Shown piece by piece: positions 1 to 7,626 of a stretch of 64,000 nucleotides of DNA; the stretch's first letter is position 1; each line of letters begins with the position of its first letter. Below the pieces are notes generated by a model that worked only from the letters and a program-made list of their open reading frames with translations, was not told the origin of the DNA and ran no database searches. A program made the translations under genes and the position numbers. The stretch spans positions 434,001-498,000 of the forward strand of contig CAVUUF010000014.1 of NCBI GenBank assembly GCA_963744575.1, written 5' to 3'. The stretch is from Palsa-504 sp963744575. Lineage in GTDB: Bacteria > Actinomycetota > Actinomycetes > Streptosporangiales > Streptosporangiaceae.

Positions 1-217
1 CCGCGGCTTCGCGGCCCGCGCGCAGGATCAGGTTGTGGTGGAGGAGCTCGTCGTATCCGCGCAGGTAGAGCGCATCACCGGAGTCGGCGCTTAGCACGAA
101 GCCGAGCAGGTCGACCCAGAACCGGCGGGCCGCGTCCAGGTCGGTGACGACCAGTTCGGCGTAGGCGGCGCGGACGATGTCGGGGGGCTGCGGCCCGTGT
201 TCAGGTGACGGCTCCAT
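1..217 (-). CDS. hpaD: 3,4-dihydroxyphenylacetate 2,3-dioxygenase, N-terminal part
   Basis: Partial gene running off the left edge. Reading the minus strand from the ATG at 217 gives a vicinal-oxygen-chelate start (A-Y-A-E-L-V-V-T-D-L-D-A-A-R-R-F-W) followed by D-L-L-G-F and Y-L-R-G-Y-D-E-L-L-H-H-N-L, typical of type I extradiol dioxygenases of the homoprotocatechuate pathway. The ATG lies 2 bp after the stop of the semialdehyde dehydrogenase gene, so the two are almost certainly co-transcribed. The family cleaves the catechol ring of 3,4-dihydroxyphenylacetate using Fe or Mn. The metal ligands beyond the first His lie outside the window, so the substrate call rests mainly on the neighbouring pathway genes. 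Confidence 0.8.
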   Translation of the reverse strand, partial: MEPSPEHGPQPPDIVRAAYAELVVTDLDAARRFWVDLLGFVLSADSGDALYLRGYDELLHHNLILRAGREAA

Positions 218-219
218 GA

Positions 220-1704
220 TCACGCTCCGAACCGGGGCACGCGGGTGTCTCCCAGCGGGATGTGGACGATACGCGATTCCGTATAGAAGTCCAGGCTGTG
301 CGGTCCGCCTTCGCGGCCGAGCCCGCTCGCCTTCACGCCGCCGAACGGGGTCCGCAGGTCCCGCACGTTGTGCGAGTTGACCCAGGTCATGCCGGCCTCG
401 ACGGCGCGCGCCACCCGGTGGGCGCGGGCCAGGTCACCGGTCCAGATGTAGGCGGCCAGGCCGTAGGCGGTCCCGTTAGCCAGCGCGACCGCCTCGGCCT
501 CGTCGCCGAACGGGGTGACGCACGCCACCGGGCCGAAGATCTCCTCGCGGAAGATCCGCATCGACGGCTCGACGTCGGCGAACACCGTCGCGGCCAGGTA
601 GTTCCCCTCGGGCAGGTGGGCCGGCCGGGCTCCGCCCGCCACCAGGCGCGCGCCTTCGTCCTGCCCGGCCTGCACGTATCCGAGGACCCGCGCGTAGTGC
701 TCGGGGTGCACCAGCGCGCCGATCTCGGTCGACGGGTCGGCCGGGTCGCCGACCCGGATGCGTTCGGCCCGGGAGGCAAGCCGGGTGAGGAGTTCGTGGT
801 ACACCGCCCGTTCGGCCAGAATCCTCGACCCGGCCGTGCACCGCTCGCCGTTGAGGGAGAACACGCCGAACAGGGCGCTGTCGGTCGCCTGGTCCAGGTC
901 GGCGTCGGCGAAGATGACGCACGGCGACTTGCCGCCCAGTTCCATCGACAGGCCCTTGAGGTGCGGCGCGGCCGCGGCCATGATCGTCTGGCCGGTGCGG
1001 GTCTCGCCGGTGAACGAGATGCGGGGCACGCCGGGGTGCGCGACCAGCGCCGCGCCCGCCACCTCGCCGATGCCGTGCACCAGGTTGAAGACCCCGTTGG
1101 GCAGGCCGGCCTCGGTCATGATCTCCGGCAGCAGGCTGGCCGACAGCGGCGTCCACTCGGCCGGCTTGAGCACGACCGTGCAGCCCGCAGCCAGCGCGGG
1201 CGCGAGCTTCCAGGTCTCCAGCATGAACGGCGTGTTCCACGGGGTGATCAGGCCGGCCACCCCGGCCGGCTTGCGGATCACGTAGCCGAACTGGCTGCTG
1301 CTGCCGAAGGCGTCCTCGTGCCGGGTCACCGTCATGTCGGCGAAGAACCGGAAGTTCTCGGCGGCCCGCGCCGCCTGGCCGCGGGCCTGGGTGACCGGGA
1401 GGCCGGTGTCGAACGTCTCGAGTTCGGCGATCCGCGCGGCGCGGGCCTCGATGCCGTCCGCGATCCCGGTCAGGATGCGGGCCCGCTGGCGGGCCGGCAG
1501 GTCCGGCCATGGTCCGTCGGCGAAGGCTTGCGCGGCCGCGGTGACGGCGCAGTCCACGTCCTCGGCGTCGCCGGCCGCCACGGTGGCGTACGGCTGGCTG
1601 GTCACCGGGTCGGCCACCTCGAACGTGGCGCCTGTTGCGCTTGGGGTTTGGGCGCCGCCGATGAAGTGCTCGAGCTTGGCGGGGAGCCCGGGCGGAGCGG
1701 TCAT
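220..1704 (-). CDS. hpaE: 5-carboxymethyl-2-hydroxymuconate semialdehyde dehydrogenase
   Basis: A 494-residue NAD-dependent aldehyde dehydrogenase of full family length. The conserved M-E-L-G-G-K-S-P (general-base Glu near residue 260) and N-G-E-R-C-T (catalytic Cys near residue 293) motifs are intact, as is the P-F-G-G-V-K-A-S-G-L-G-R-E-G-G segment near the C-terminus. In the homoprotocatechuate pathway this enzyme oxidises the ring-cleavage product to 5-carboxymethyl-2-hydroxymuconate. Its start overlaps the stop of the upstream FAH-RraA gene in an ATGA arrangement, and the dioxygenase gene follows 2 bp after its stop, so translation is probably coupled across all three. The ALDH family call is certain; the exact substrate is inferred from context. 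Confidence 0.88.
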   Translation of the reverse strand: MTAPPGLPAKLEHFIGGAQTPSATGATFEVADPVTSQPYATVAAGDAEDVDCAVTAAAQAFADGPWPDLPARQRARILTGIADGIEARAARIAELETFDTGLPVTQARGQAARAAENFRFFADMTVTRHEDAFGSSSQFGYVIRKPAGVAGLITPWNTPFMLETWKLAPALAAGCTVVLKPAEWTPLSASLLPEIMTEAGLPNGVFNLVHGIGEVAGAALVAHPGVPRISFTGETRTGQTIMAAAAPHLKGLSMELGGKSPCVIFADADLDQATDSALFGVFSLNGERCTAGSRILAERAVYHELLTRLASRAERIRVGDPADPSTEIGALVHPEHYARVLGYVQAGQDEGARLVAGGARPAHLPEGNYLAATVFADVEPSMRIFREEIFGPVACVTPFGDEAEAVALANGTAYGLAAYIWTGDLARAHRVARAVEAGMTWVNSHNVRDLRTPFGGVKASGLGREGGPHSLDFYTESRIVHIPLGDTRVPRFGA

Positions 1705-3176
1705 GGCGCGTCGCCTCCGGGTTGTTCGGCCAGCCAGGCCTCGTAGTCGGGGCGGGTGCGGTCGGTGAGGGGGAAGAGGCCGTCGATGGGGTGGCCGGCC
1801 GCGACGCGGGCGGCGATGAACTCCTCCTGGCGCTCCTGCTCGCGGGCCTCGGCCAGGACCTCGGCCGCGATAGGCGGCGGGAGGACGACCACACCGTCGG
1901 CGTCGCCGACGAGGATGTCGCCGGGCTGGATCGTCACCCCGGCGCAGGCCACGGCGACGCCGGTTTCCCAGGGGACGTGCCTGCGGCCCAGGACGGCCGG
2001 GTGGACCGCGGCGTGGTAGGCGGGGATCTCCAGCCGGGCCAGCGCGGCGCTGTCCCTGATCGCGCCGTCGGTGACGATGCCGGCCGCGCCGCGGACCTGG
2101 GCCCGCAGGGCGAGGATGTCCCCGATGGTGCCCGCGCTGTGGTCGCCGCGCGCCTCGATGACCAGCACCTCGTCCGGCCGGATGTCCTCGATCGCGCGCC
2201 TTTGCGCGTTCCTCCCGCCGCCGTGCGCGGCGAACAGGTCCTCGCGCAGCGGCAGGCAGCGCACCGTCCTGGCGTACCCGGCCATCTTCAGTTCCGGGCG
2301 GGTGGAGCGCAGGCCGTCCAGGGCCAGGCCGTTCAGCCCGCGCTTGCGCGTTACGGCGGCCAGGGTGGCGGTGGCCACCTCGCGCAGCCCGGCGAGTATG
2401 TCCCGGGCCTGGTCTTCCGGGGACCGGTTTTCGCGGGACTGATTTTCCGGGGGATGGCGGGCCGCGCCGTAGGCGGCTTCGCGCGCGGCGGCGTCGGCGC
2501 GGGGCATGGCCCCGGGCAGATCGAGGCGGTAATCCGCCTCGACCACGGGGCTGCGGAGCCGGCCTGAGGACTGATCCGCGGCGGTGACCTCAACCTCCAC
2601 CACATCGCCCGGGCTCACCACGGTCGAGCCGGCGGGCGTACCGGTGAGGATGACGTCGCCCGGCTCCAGGGTGACCAGCCGGGACAGGTCCGCGACGATG
2701 TCGCCGAAGCCGAACAGCATGTCCCGGGCCGGGCGGGCGTCCTGGGCCAGGCTCCCGTTGACCCAGGTGCGCAGGCGGACCGTGGCCGGATCGACGGCGC
2801 GCGCGTCGATCAGCCGCGGGCCGAGCGGGGTGAAGCCGTCGATCCCCTTGGACCGCACGTTGGAGCCCCGGTCGGCGTAGCGCAGGTCGTAGACGCCGAA
2901 GTCGTTAGCGGCCGTGATCCAGCCCACGTGCTCCCAGCCGTCCGCCCGGCTGACCCGGCGGGCGCGGCGCCCGATGACCAACGCCACCTCACCCTCGAAG
3001 GCGAGCAGTTCGCAGCCGGGCGGCCGTGCGACCGGATCGCCGCTTTCCGCGAGCGAGGAGGGGGGCTTGAGGAAGTAGGACGGCCAGGCCGGCATCGTGC
3101 CGCGTTCGGCCGCGCGGCTGCGGTAACTCACGTGTACCGCGACGACCTTGCCTGGCACGCCTTCCAGCGCGGTCAT
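1701..3176 (-). CDS. FAH-family hydrolase fused to an RraA-like aldolase domain
   Basis: About 491 residues with two domains. Residues 1 to about 210 are a fumarylacetoacetate-hydrolase fold: L-K-P-P-S-S-L, F-E-G-E-V-A-L-V-I-G with the metal-binding acidic residues, N-D-F-G-V-Y-D, and L-T-G-T-P-A-G. Residues about 250 to 490 are RraA-like, with G-I-V-T-D-G-A-I-R-D supplying the Arg-Asp pair used by class II pyruvate aldolases of this fold. FAH members in this pathway decarboxylate and isomerise the oxepin-derived diacid; an RraA aldolase could do the last retro-aldol step to pyruvate plus succinic semialdehyde. An alternative ATG exists 15 bases upstream at 3191. The ATG at 3176 is preferred because a TATGAT -10 box at 3187-3192 places transcription start almost on it. 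First gene of the hpa operon. Confidence 0.8.
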   Translation of the reverse strand: MTALEGVPGKVVAVHVSYRSRAAERGTMPAWPSYFLKPPSSLAESGDPVARPPGCELLAFEGEVALVIGRRARRVSRADGWEHVGWITAANDFGVYDLRYADRGSNVRSKGIDGFTPLGPRLIDARAVDPATVRLRTWVNGSLAQDARPARDMLFGFGDIVADLSRLVTLEPGDVILTGTPAGSTVVSPGDVVEVEVTAADQSSGRLRSPVVEADYRLDLPGAMPRADAAAREAAYGAARHPPENQSRENRSPEDQARDILAGLREVATATLAAVTRKRGLNGLALDGLRSTRPELKMAGYARTVRCLPLREDLFAAHGGGRNAQRRAIEDIRPDEVLVIEARGDHSAGTIGDILALRAQVRGAAGIVTDGAIRDSAALARLEIPAYHAAVHPAVLGRRHVPWETGVAVACAGVTIQPGDILVGDADGVVVLPPPIAAEVLAEAREQERQEEFIAARVAAGHPIDGLFPLTDRTRPDYEAWLAEQPGGDAP

Positions 3177-3186
3177 GATGAGCCAG

Positions 3187-3237
3187 ATCATATGTGAACG
3201 GCTCGGCGCCAGCCAGCGCGCGACCGCGCGCTAGAGT
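3187..3237. promoter_or_regulatory. divergent promoter region of the hpa genes
   Basis: The short gap between the leftward FAH-RraA gene and the rightward FAH gene holds a -10 box on each strand. On the minus strand TATGAT occupies 3187-3192; on the plus strand TAGAGT occupies 3232-3237, ending six bases before the ATG at 3244. Both spacings predict leaderless or nearly leaderless transcripts. No clear -35 boxes or operator were recognised. Confidence 0.5.
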
Positions 3238-3243
3238 CGCGCT

Positions 3244-4077
3244 ATGCGATTCGCCACGATCAGGACTGATTACGGGACCACCGCCGCGCGGCTCGACGGG
3301 GACACCCTGACCCCGCTGGCCGCCGGGGACGTCGGCGCGCTGCTCGCGGCGGGCGACGCGGCGGTCGCGGAGGAGCGGGCCGGAGCCCGGCCGGTGCCGG
3401 CGGCCGGGGCGGACTTCGCGCCGCTGCTGCCCCGCCCGCAGAAGGTACTTTGCGTGGGGCTGAACTACCGGTCGCACATCCTGGAGACCGGGCGGGACCT
3501 GCCCGAGTACCCCACGCTGTTCGCCAAGTTCGCCGAGACGCTGACGGGCCCGCGCGATGACCTGGTGCTGCCGGCGGTGAGCGAGCGGGTCGACTGGGAG
3601 GTCGAGCTCGGCGTGGTCATCTCCAGGCCGGTGTACCGGGCCACGGCGGAGGAGGCCTCGGCGGCCATCGCGGGGTACACCGTGATCAACGACGTGTCGA
3701 TGCGGGACTGGCAGCGGCGCACGCTGCAGTGGCTGGCCGGCAAGATGTTCCAGCGCTCCACCCCGGTCGGCCCCTACCTGGTCACGCCGGACGAGGTCGG
3801 CGACGCCGCCGACCTGGAGGTCCGGTGTGAGGTTGACGGCGCCGTGATGCAGCAGTCGCGGACCTCGGACCTGCTGTTCAAGCCGGCCCAGATCGTCTCC
3901 TACGCCAGCCAGGCGATCACTCTGCGACCCGGTGACCTGATCGCCACCGGCACCTGCGGCGGGGTGGGCGACGCCCGCAAGCCGCCCGTCTACCTGCAGC
4001 CAGGCAACGTGCTGCGCACCTGGATCGAGGGCCTGGGCGAGTGCCTGAACGACTGCGTGCCGGAAAAGACCGGCTGA
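3244..4077 (+). CDS. fumarylacetoacetate hydrolase family protein
   Basis: A 277-residue stand-alone FAH-fold enzyme. It shows the hallmark L-C-V-G-L-N-Y-R-S-H segment (about residues 78-87), the metal-binding W-E-V-E-L-G-V-V-I, the N-D-V-S-M-R-D-W-Q turn, and the C-terminal G-D-L-I-A-T-G-T-C-G-G-V-G. Family members are acylpyruvases, homoprotocatechuate-pathway isomerase/decarboxylases or related beta-diketone hydrolases. It is divergent from the FAH-RraA fusion, so the locus carries two FAH enzymes that may split the decarboxylase and isomerase steps, or one may process a different acylpyruvate. The start has no obvious ribosome-binding site but a -10 hexamer directly upstream, consistent with a leaderless mRNA. 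Confidence 0.85.
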   Translation: MRFATIRTDYGTTAARLDGDTLTPLAAGDVGALLAAGDAAVAEERAGARPVPAAGADFAPLLPRPQKVLCVGLNYRSHILETGRDLPEYPTLFAKFAETLTGPRDDLVLPAVSERVDWEVELGVVISRPVYRATAEEASAAIAGYTVINDVSMRDWQRRTLQWLAGKMFQRSTPVGPYLVTPDEVGDAADLEVRCEVDGAVMQQSRTSDLLFKPAQIVSYASQAITLRPGDLIATGTCGGVGDARKPPVYLQPGNVLRTWIEGLGECLNDCVPEKTG

Positions 4078-4109
4078 GCCCGGATGGCTCGCGGGGACGG
4101 GGGGCACGC

Positions 4110-4135
4110 GCTAGGTCCGTTCGGCCCTATTTTCC
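4110..4135 (-). repeat. copy of a dispersed gene-end element (weak match)
   Basis: On the minus strand this stretch reads AATAGGGCCGAACGG then diverges. It spans the stop codon of the DinB-fold gene, in the gap between two converging genes. It shares the GGCCGAACGG core with the better-matched copies at 11561-11585 and 18705-18729 and with 44842-44866. All four copies sit just after the 3' end of a leftward gene. Confidence 0.35.
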
Positions 4136-4642
4136 TGGCTGTCCGGTGGCCAGCTCGGTGACGATGTCCAGGTGGCCGAGGTGCCTGGCGTACTCCTGCA
4201 GCAGGTGGAACAGGACCCGCTCGAGGGTGGCCGGGTCCGCGCCGTCCCAGCGCTCACCGGGTTGTCCCGGCTCGCCGAGGTCGTGGGCCTCGATGACGGC
4301 CCGGCTCCGGGCGGCCTGCTGGCGCAGCCCGGCCAGCACGGTGGCAAGCGTCTCGTCCGGTCCGACGGACCAGCGGCCGTCGTGGCGGTCGCGGTCGGCC
4401 CACGGGTCGCCGACGTCGCGGCCCTCGAAGCCCCACTCCAGCCAGCGCAGCTCGACATAGCGCAGGTGCTTGACCAGCTCGAGCGGGGTCCAGCCGGACG
4501 GCAGCCTACTGCGCCGCAGCTCCTCCGCGGGCAGTTCCTCCACCTTGGCGATCAGTTGCGAGCGGAAGAAGTCCAGGTAGCGGAGGAACACCTCGGTGCG
4601 GGAGGCCGCCGGGACAGTGGGCTCGGGAAACGGCTCGGACAC
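4127..4642 (-). CDS. DinB-fold protein (DUF664 type)
   Basis: A 171-residue protein of the DinB/YfiT four-helix-bundle superfamily. It contains the helix-1 pattern F-L-R-Y-L-D-F-F-R, L-V-K-H-L-R-Y-V-E-L-R-W with the first metal His, and a C-terminal L-L-Q-E-Y-A-R-H-L-G-H-L-D-I with the paired His residues. Actinobacterial members are often annotated as mycothiol-dependent or metal-dependent enzymes of unknown substrate, so no reaction is assigned. It converges on the FAH gene with a 49-bp gap. The ATG at 4642 gives the normal family N-terminus. Confidence 0.8.
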   Translation of the reverse strand: MSEPFPEPTVPAASRTEVFLRYLDFFRSQLIAKVEELPAEELRRSRLPSGWTPLELVKHLRYVELRWLEWGFEGRDVGDPWADRDRHDGRWSVGPDETLATVLAGLRQQAARSRAVIEAHDLGEPGQPGERWDGADPATLERVLFHLLQEYARHLGHLDIVTELATGQPGK

Positions 4643-4692
4643 GGGGTAATCTTACGGCGCTGGCCTTTCGTCGCATGTCGGCGCGGATTAGC

Positions 4693-4768
4693 GGGGAGGA
4701 TCTGGCCTGCGGGGAGACTTTGGTACCCCAGGGGAGCCCGGATCCTCCCGGTAAGCCGGATCCTCCCC
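4693..4768. repeat. GGATCCTCCC repeats, two direct and one inverted
   Basis: Twelve bases, CCGGATCCTCCC, occur at 4738-4749 and again at 4756-4767, exactly 18 bp apart. The complement core GGGGAGGATC lies at 4693-4702, so either direct copy could pair with it in a stem. The cluster is in the gap between the DinB-fold gene start and the 3' end of the leftward membrane-protein gene. It could be a terminator for that gene or a binding site for a regulator of the DinB gene. Confidence 0.4.
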
Positions 4769-4880
4769 GATATTTGCAGAGAGGGCCTGCGCTGGGGCAC
4801 CGCCCGCGTGAACTCTGATTCCGCTGATGCCAGGCAGACGGATGTTACTTAATAGTCGATTGCGCGACCAGTGGTCTGGG

Positions 4881-5717
4881 TCATCCCCTGGAGACCGGGA
4901 CGTCGTGCCAGAGGCCGCCGTTCAGGTTGATGTTGTTGCCACCGTCCTGGCCTGGGGCGTTGTCGCCGATATAGGTGTACAGCGGGTGCCCGTCGTAGGT
5001 GGCCTGGGTGCTGCCGTCGGTCCGCTTGATCGTGCGGATCGTCCCGGTGACCCCCGGTCCGGCGGCCGCGTTCCCGGCCACCGGGGGCCAGTAGGCGGCG
5101 CAGGAGCCGTAACAGACGGACTTGCCCGGGCTGTCCGGGGCGAACCAGTAGAGCGTGTAACCCTTGGCGTTGGTCAGCAGGTCCACGCCGCCGATCTGCC
5201 GGGCCTTCAGCATCTGCCCGGCGCTCGTGCTCGCGGCCGGCTGCGTCTTCGGCGTGGCCACGGCGGCCACGAGCAGCGCCAGCGCGACGACCGAGACCAC
5301 CCCGACGGCCTGCACGGCGCGGGTGGCCGTCAGGCGCCGGCTCAGCTGCAGGCCGCTCGCCGCGCCGGCCGCCAGCACGGCGAAGGCGGCCACGTCGATG
5401 ATCCCGGCGACGATGCCCGCGGTCGTCCGCACTTCGGTGAAGCCGAACAGCCCGATCTTCAGCGACAGCAGATACCCGCCGAGGGTCCCGATCGCGAACG
5501 CCGCGCCGGCCGCGTACGCCAGCCGGAGGCCGGTGAGCGGGATCACGACGGCCAGCAGGTAGGCCGAGATCACCTGCAGCAGGAACAGCCAGCCGATAGT
5601 CGGAATCGACCGGTAGCCGGTCAGGTACAGGTCGAGGTGAATGGACCCCAGGGCGATAAGTAGTGCCGCCCCGGCGATCCCGTACCAGGACCGCCGGGGC
5701 AGTGACGCCCCCCTCAT
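4881..5717 (-). CDS. membrane protein with C-terminal secreted-repeat (YxFxxD-type) domain
   Basis: About 278 residues. Four hydrophobic segments in the first half (beginning S-W-Y-G-I-A-G-A-A-L and G-W-L-F-L-L-Q-V-I-S) form a DoxX-like or small integral-membrane region. The last 110 residues are extracytoplasmic and carry two copies of the secreted repeat seen in bacterial lipoproteins: G-Y-T-L-Y-W-F-A-P-D with a nearby C-Y-G-S-C-A-A-Y-W-P-P, and H-P-L-Y-T-Y-I-G-D-N-A-P-G-Q. The repeat's function is unknown. An in-frame ATG at 5795 would add 26 residues that do not look coding; a GGGGAG lies very close to the 5717 start, so the start remains uncertain. Confidence 0.7.
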   Translation of the reverse strand: MRGASLPRRSWYGIAGAALLIALGSIHLDLYLTGYRSIPTIGWLFLLQVISAYLLAVVIPLTGLRLAYAAGAAFAIGTLGGYLLSLKIGLFGFTEVRTTAGIVAGIIDVAAFAVLAAGAASGLQLSRRLTATRAVQAVGVVSVVALALLVAAVATPKTQPAASTSAGQMLKARQIGGVDLLTNAKGYTLYWFAPDSPGKSVCYGSCAAYWPPVAGNAAAGPGVTGTIRTIKRTDGSTQATYDGHPLYTYIGDNAPGQDGGNNINLNGGLWHDVPVSRG

Positions 5718-5814
5718 ACTCCCCACAACCTTGACCACGTGATCGGCGGGACGGGGGTTCAACGACGTTGGTAACAGAATGGTAATCGTCGTCATTCACC
5801 GGCCGTGGCCCGCT

Positions 5815-7269
5815 TCAGGGCGGTGTGGCATCCGCCCGGGCGGAGCGAGCTGATTGCCTCCCGGCCGGAACCAGGTCCGTGGTCTGGCGGTCTGCGGTCA
5901 CGCGGTCTGCGGTCATGGGGTCTGCGGTCATGGGGTCTGCGGTCATGGGGTCTGCGGTCATGGGGTCTGCGGTCATGGGGTCTGCGGTCATGGGGTCTGC
6001 GGTCATGGGGTCTGCGGTCATGGGGTCTGCGGCCTGGCGGTCGATCCGGGTGAGCGCGGGCAGGGCCAGGATCCCGCAGGCCAGCGTGGCCACTCCGCCG
6101 ATGACCAGGGACCAGCGGGCACCGGCCAGCTGTCCCGCCCAGCCCACGATGGGGCCGCCGATCGGCGTCGAGCCCAGCCAGGCCAGCGCCCACAGCGCCA
6201 TCACCCGGCCGCGCATCTCCGGCTTCGCCGCGAGCTGGAGGGTGGTCTTGGCCAGGGAGTTGAAGGTGATGCTGCCGTAGCCGACGAAGACCAGGGCGGC
6301 CAGTTCCACGGCCAGGCTGGGCGCGGCCGCCGCGGCCAGGATCGCGGTGCCCCAGCCGATGGCGGCCAGGCACAGGGCGCGGGCTTTCGGCTTGGCCCGG
6401 GCGGCCGAGATCAGGCCGCCCACGACCGCGCCGGCGCCCATGACCGAGGCCATCACGCCGTAGGCGGCGGCTCCGCCGTGGAAGACCTTGCTGGCCATCA
6501 GCGGCAGCGTCACCTGGAACTCCCAGGCCAGCGTGCCGACTACCGCGATCATGACGAGCGGGATGAGCAGTTCCGGTGTCTTCCGCACATAGCTCAGTCC
6601 CTGCCGGACCTGTCGCTTCCTCCGTGGCACCCGCTTGGCGGGGAACAGTTCGGACTTGCGCATGGCGGCGAGCGAGACCAGGACAGCCGCGAACGAGAGC
6701 GCGTTGCAGGCGAAGCACAGGGCCAGCCCGATGGCCGCGGCGATCACCCCGCCGAGCGCGGCGCCGAAGACGCGGGCCATGTTCATCGCCACCGAATTGA
6801 GGGTGACGGCGTTCGGCAGGTCGCCGGCTGAGACCATCTCGGAGATGAAGCTCTGCCGGGCCGGGTTGTCGAAGACGTTGACAAAGCCGAGCATGACGGC
6901 CAGCAGGTAGACGGTCCACAGCCGGATACTGTGCGTCGCGATCAGGACGGCGAAGGTCGCCGCGAGCAGGCCAGCCAGCGACTGGGTGACGTACAGCACC
7001 CGCCGCTTGTCCATCCGGTCCGCGAACACGCCGCCCACCGGGCCGAACAGGAACATCGGCAGGAACCTGGCCGCGGTGGCCAGGCCGAGCTGGGTGCCGC
7101 TGTGGGTGAGGTCGAGGACGAGGAAGGACTGCGCGACGGTCTGCATCCAGGTCCCGATCACCGAGACCAGCTGACCGAAACAGAACAGCCGGTAGTTGCG
7201 CTGGTACAGCGACGAGACCATCTGTCCTGGCCTGAGCCCTAGGCAGCGCACCGGCTCCCTCTCGTCCAT
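5815..7269 (-). CDS. MFS exporter (EntS-like) with a repetitive C-terminal tail
   Basis: A 484-residue major facilitator of the 12-helix enterobactin-exporter-like group. The N-terminal R-N-Y-R-L-F-C-F-G-Q-L-V-S, the loop motif G-G-V-F-A-D-R-M-D-K-R-R, and the F-D-N-P-A-R-Q-S-F segment are typical. The core ends near residue 415 and is followed by eight perfect Ala-Asp-Pro-Met-Thr repeats plus degenerate copies and a basic tail. Such a tail is not needed for transport and is encoded by a 15-bp minisatellite. The first Met is preceded by a candidate MarR-type palindrome; Met17 is an alternative start. Substrate unknown. Confidence 0.85.
   Translation of the reverse strand: MDEREPVRCLGLRPGQMVSSLYQRNYRLFCFGQLVSVIGTWMQTVAQSFLVLDLTHSGTQLGLATAARFLPMFLFGPVGGVFADRMDKRRVLYVTQSLAGLLAATFAVLIATHSIRLWTVYLLAVMLGFVNVFDNPARQSFISEMVSAGDLPNAVTLNSVAMNMARVFGAALGGVIAAAIGLALCFACNALSFAAVLVSLAAMRKSELFPAKRVPRRKRQVRQGLSYVRKTPELLIPLVMIAVVGTLAWEFQVTLPLMASKVFHGGAAAYGVMASVMGAGAVVGGLISAARAKPKARALCLAAIGWGTAILAAAAAPSLAVELAALVFVGYGSITFNSLAKTTLQLAAKPEMRGRVMALWALAWLGSTPIGGPIVGWAGQLAGARWSLVIGGVATLACGILALPALTRIDRQAADPMTADPMTADPMTADPMTADPMTADPMTADPMTADPMTADRVTADRQTTDLVPAGRQSARSARADATPP
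5891..6040. repeat. 15-bp minisatellite inside the MFS gene
   Basis: The unit TCTGCGGTCATGGGG repeats eight times without mismatch from 5906 to 6025, flanked by degenerate units at 5891-5905 and 6026-6040. The unit is a multiple of three, so length changes keep the MFS frame and only alter the number of Ala-Asp-Pro-Met-Thr repeats in its tail. All reading frames stay open through the array, which creates spurious overlapping frames. Confidence 0.95.
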
Positions 7270-7271
7270 TC

Positions 7272-7290
7272 GTTAGTTGCGCTAATCAAC
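7272..7290. promoter_or_regulatory. candidate MarR-type operator upstream of the MFS exporter
   Basis: GTTAGTTGCGCTAATCAAC lies directly upstream of the MFS start codon. It contains TTAG-N5-CTAA, similar to operators of MarR-family repressors of multidrug exporters. No MarR gene is present in the window, so this is a pattern-based inference. Confidence 0.35.
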
Positions 7291-7471
7291 TTTACCACTG
7301 GCGGACGGCGGGGCGGAGACGGAGGCGCACCATGATCGCGGACAGCCCGCCCGCTGACTGAGGCCTCTGGTGCCCCGCCGTTCCCCGTATCCCCTCGCAC
7401 ATCTCCAGTCGCGGTCTTGCCCGCCTGCGGGCCTTACCCGACGGACTTGCCGACGGCGCGGATAGGCTGGC

Positions 7472-7590
7472 TCTGGACCTGGACCTGGCCCTGGACCTGG
7501 ACCTGGCCCTGGACCTGGCCCTGGACCTGGCCCTGGCCCTGGACCTGGACCTGGCCCTGGACCTGGCCCTGGACCTGGCCCTGGACCTGG
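7472..7590. repeat. hexamer tract (CTGGAC/CTGGCC) upstream of the PspA-like gene
   Basis: About 120 bases are built from only two hexamers, CTGGAC and CTGGCC, in mixed order. The tract ends about 20 bases before the ribosome-binding site of the PspA-like gene. It keeps several frames open (Trp-Thr/Trp-Pro on plus, Gly-Pro on minus), but these are low-complexity artefacts. The rest of the 357-bp gap (7270-7626) shows no other gene. Array length could affect transcription or leader structure of the downstream gene. Confidence 0.9.
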
Positions 7591-7626
7591 CTCGTCTGGT
7601 CCGACGTCGACAAGGAGCAGCCCGAC

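Noticed and set aside
262..1746. 494-codon open frame on the plus strand opposite hpaE
   Set aside because: Antisense to a full-length dehydrogenase with intact catalytic motifs; composition is Arg/Gly/Ala-rich as expected from GC skew.
5891..6040. Possible CRISPR array
   Set aside because: Units are contiguous with no spacers; it is a coding minisatellite. The same applies to the other tandem arrays.
7417..7626. Trp-Thr/Trp-Pro N-terminal extension of the PspA-like protein
   Set aside because: It translates the hexamer tract; a good ribosome-binding site and the family N-terminus occur at 7627.
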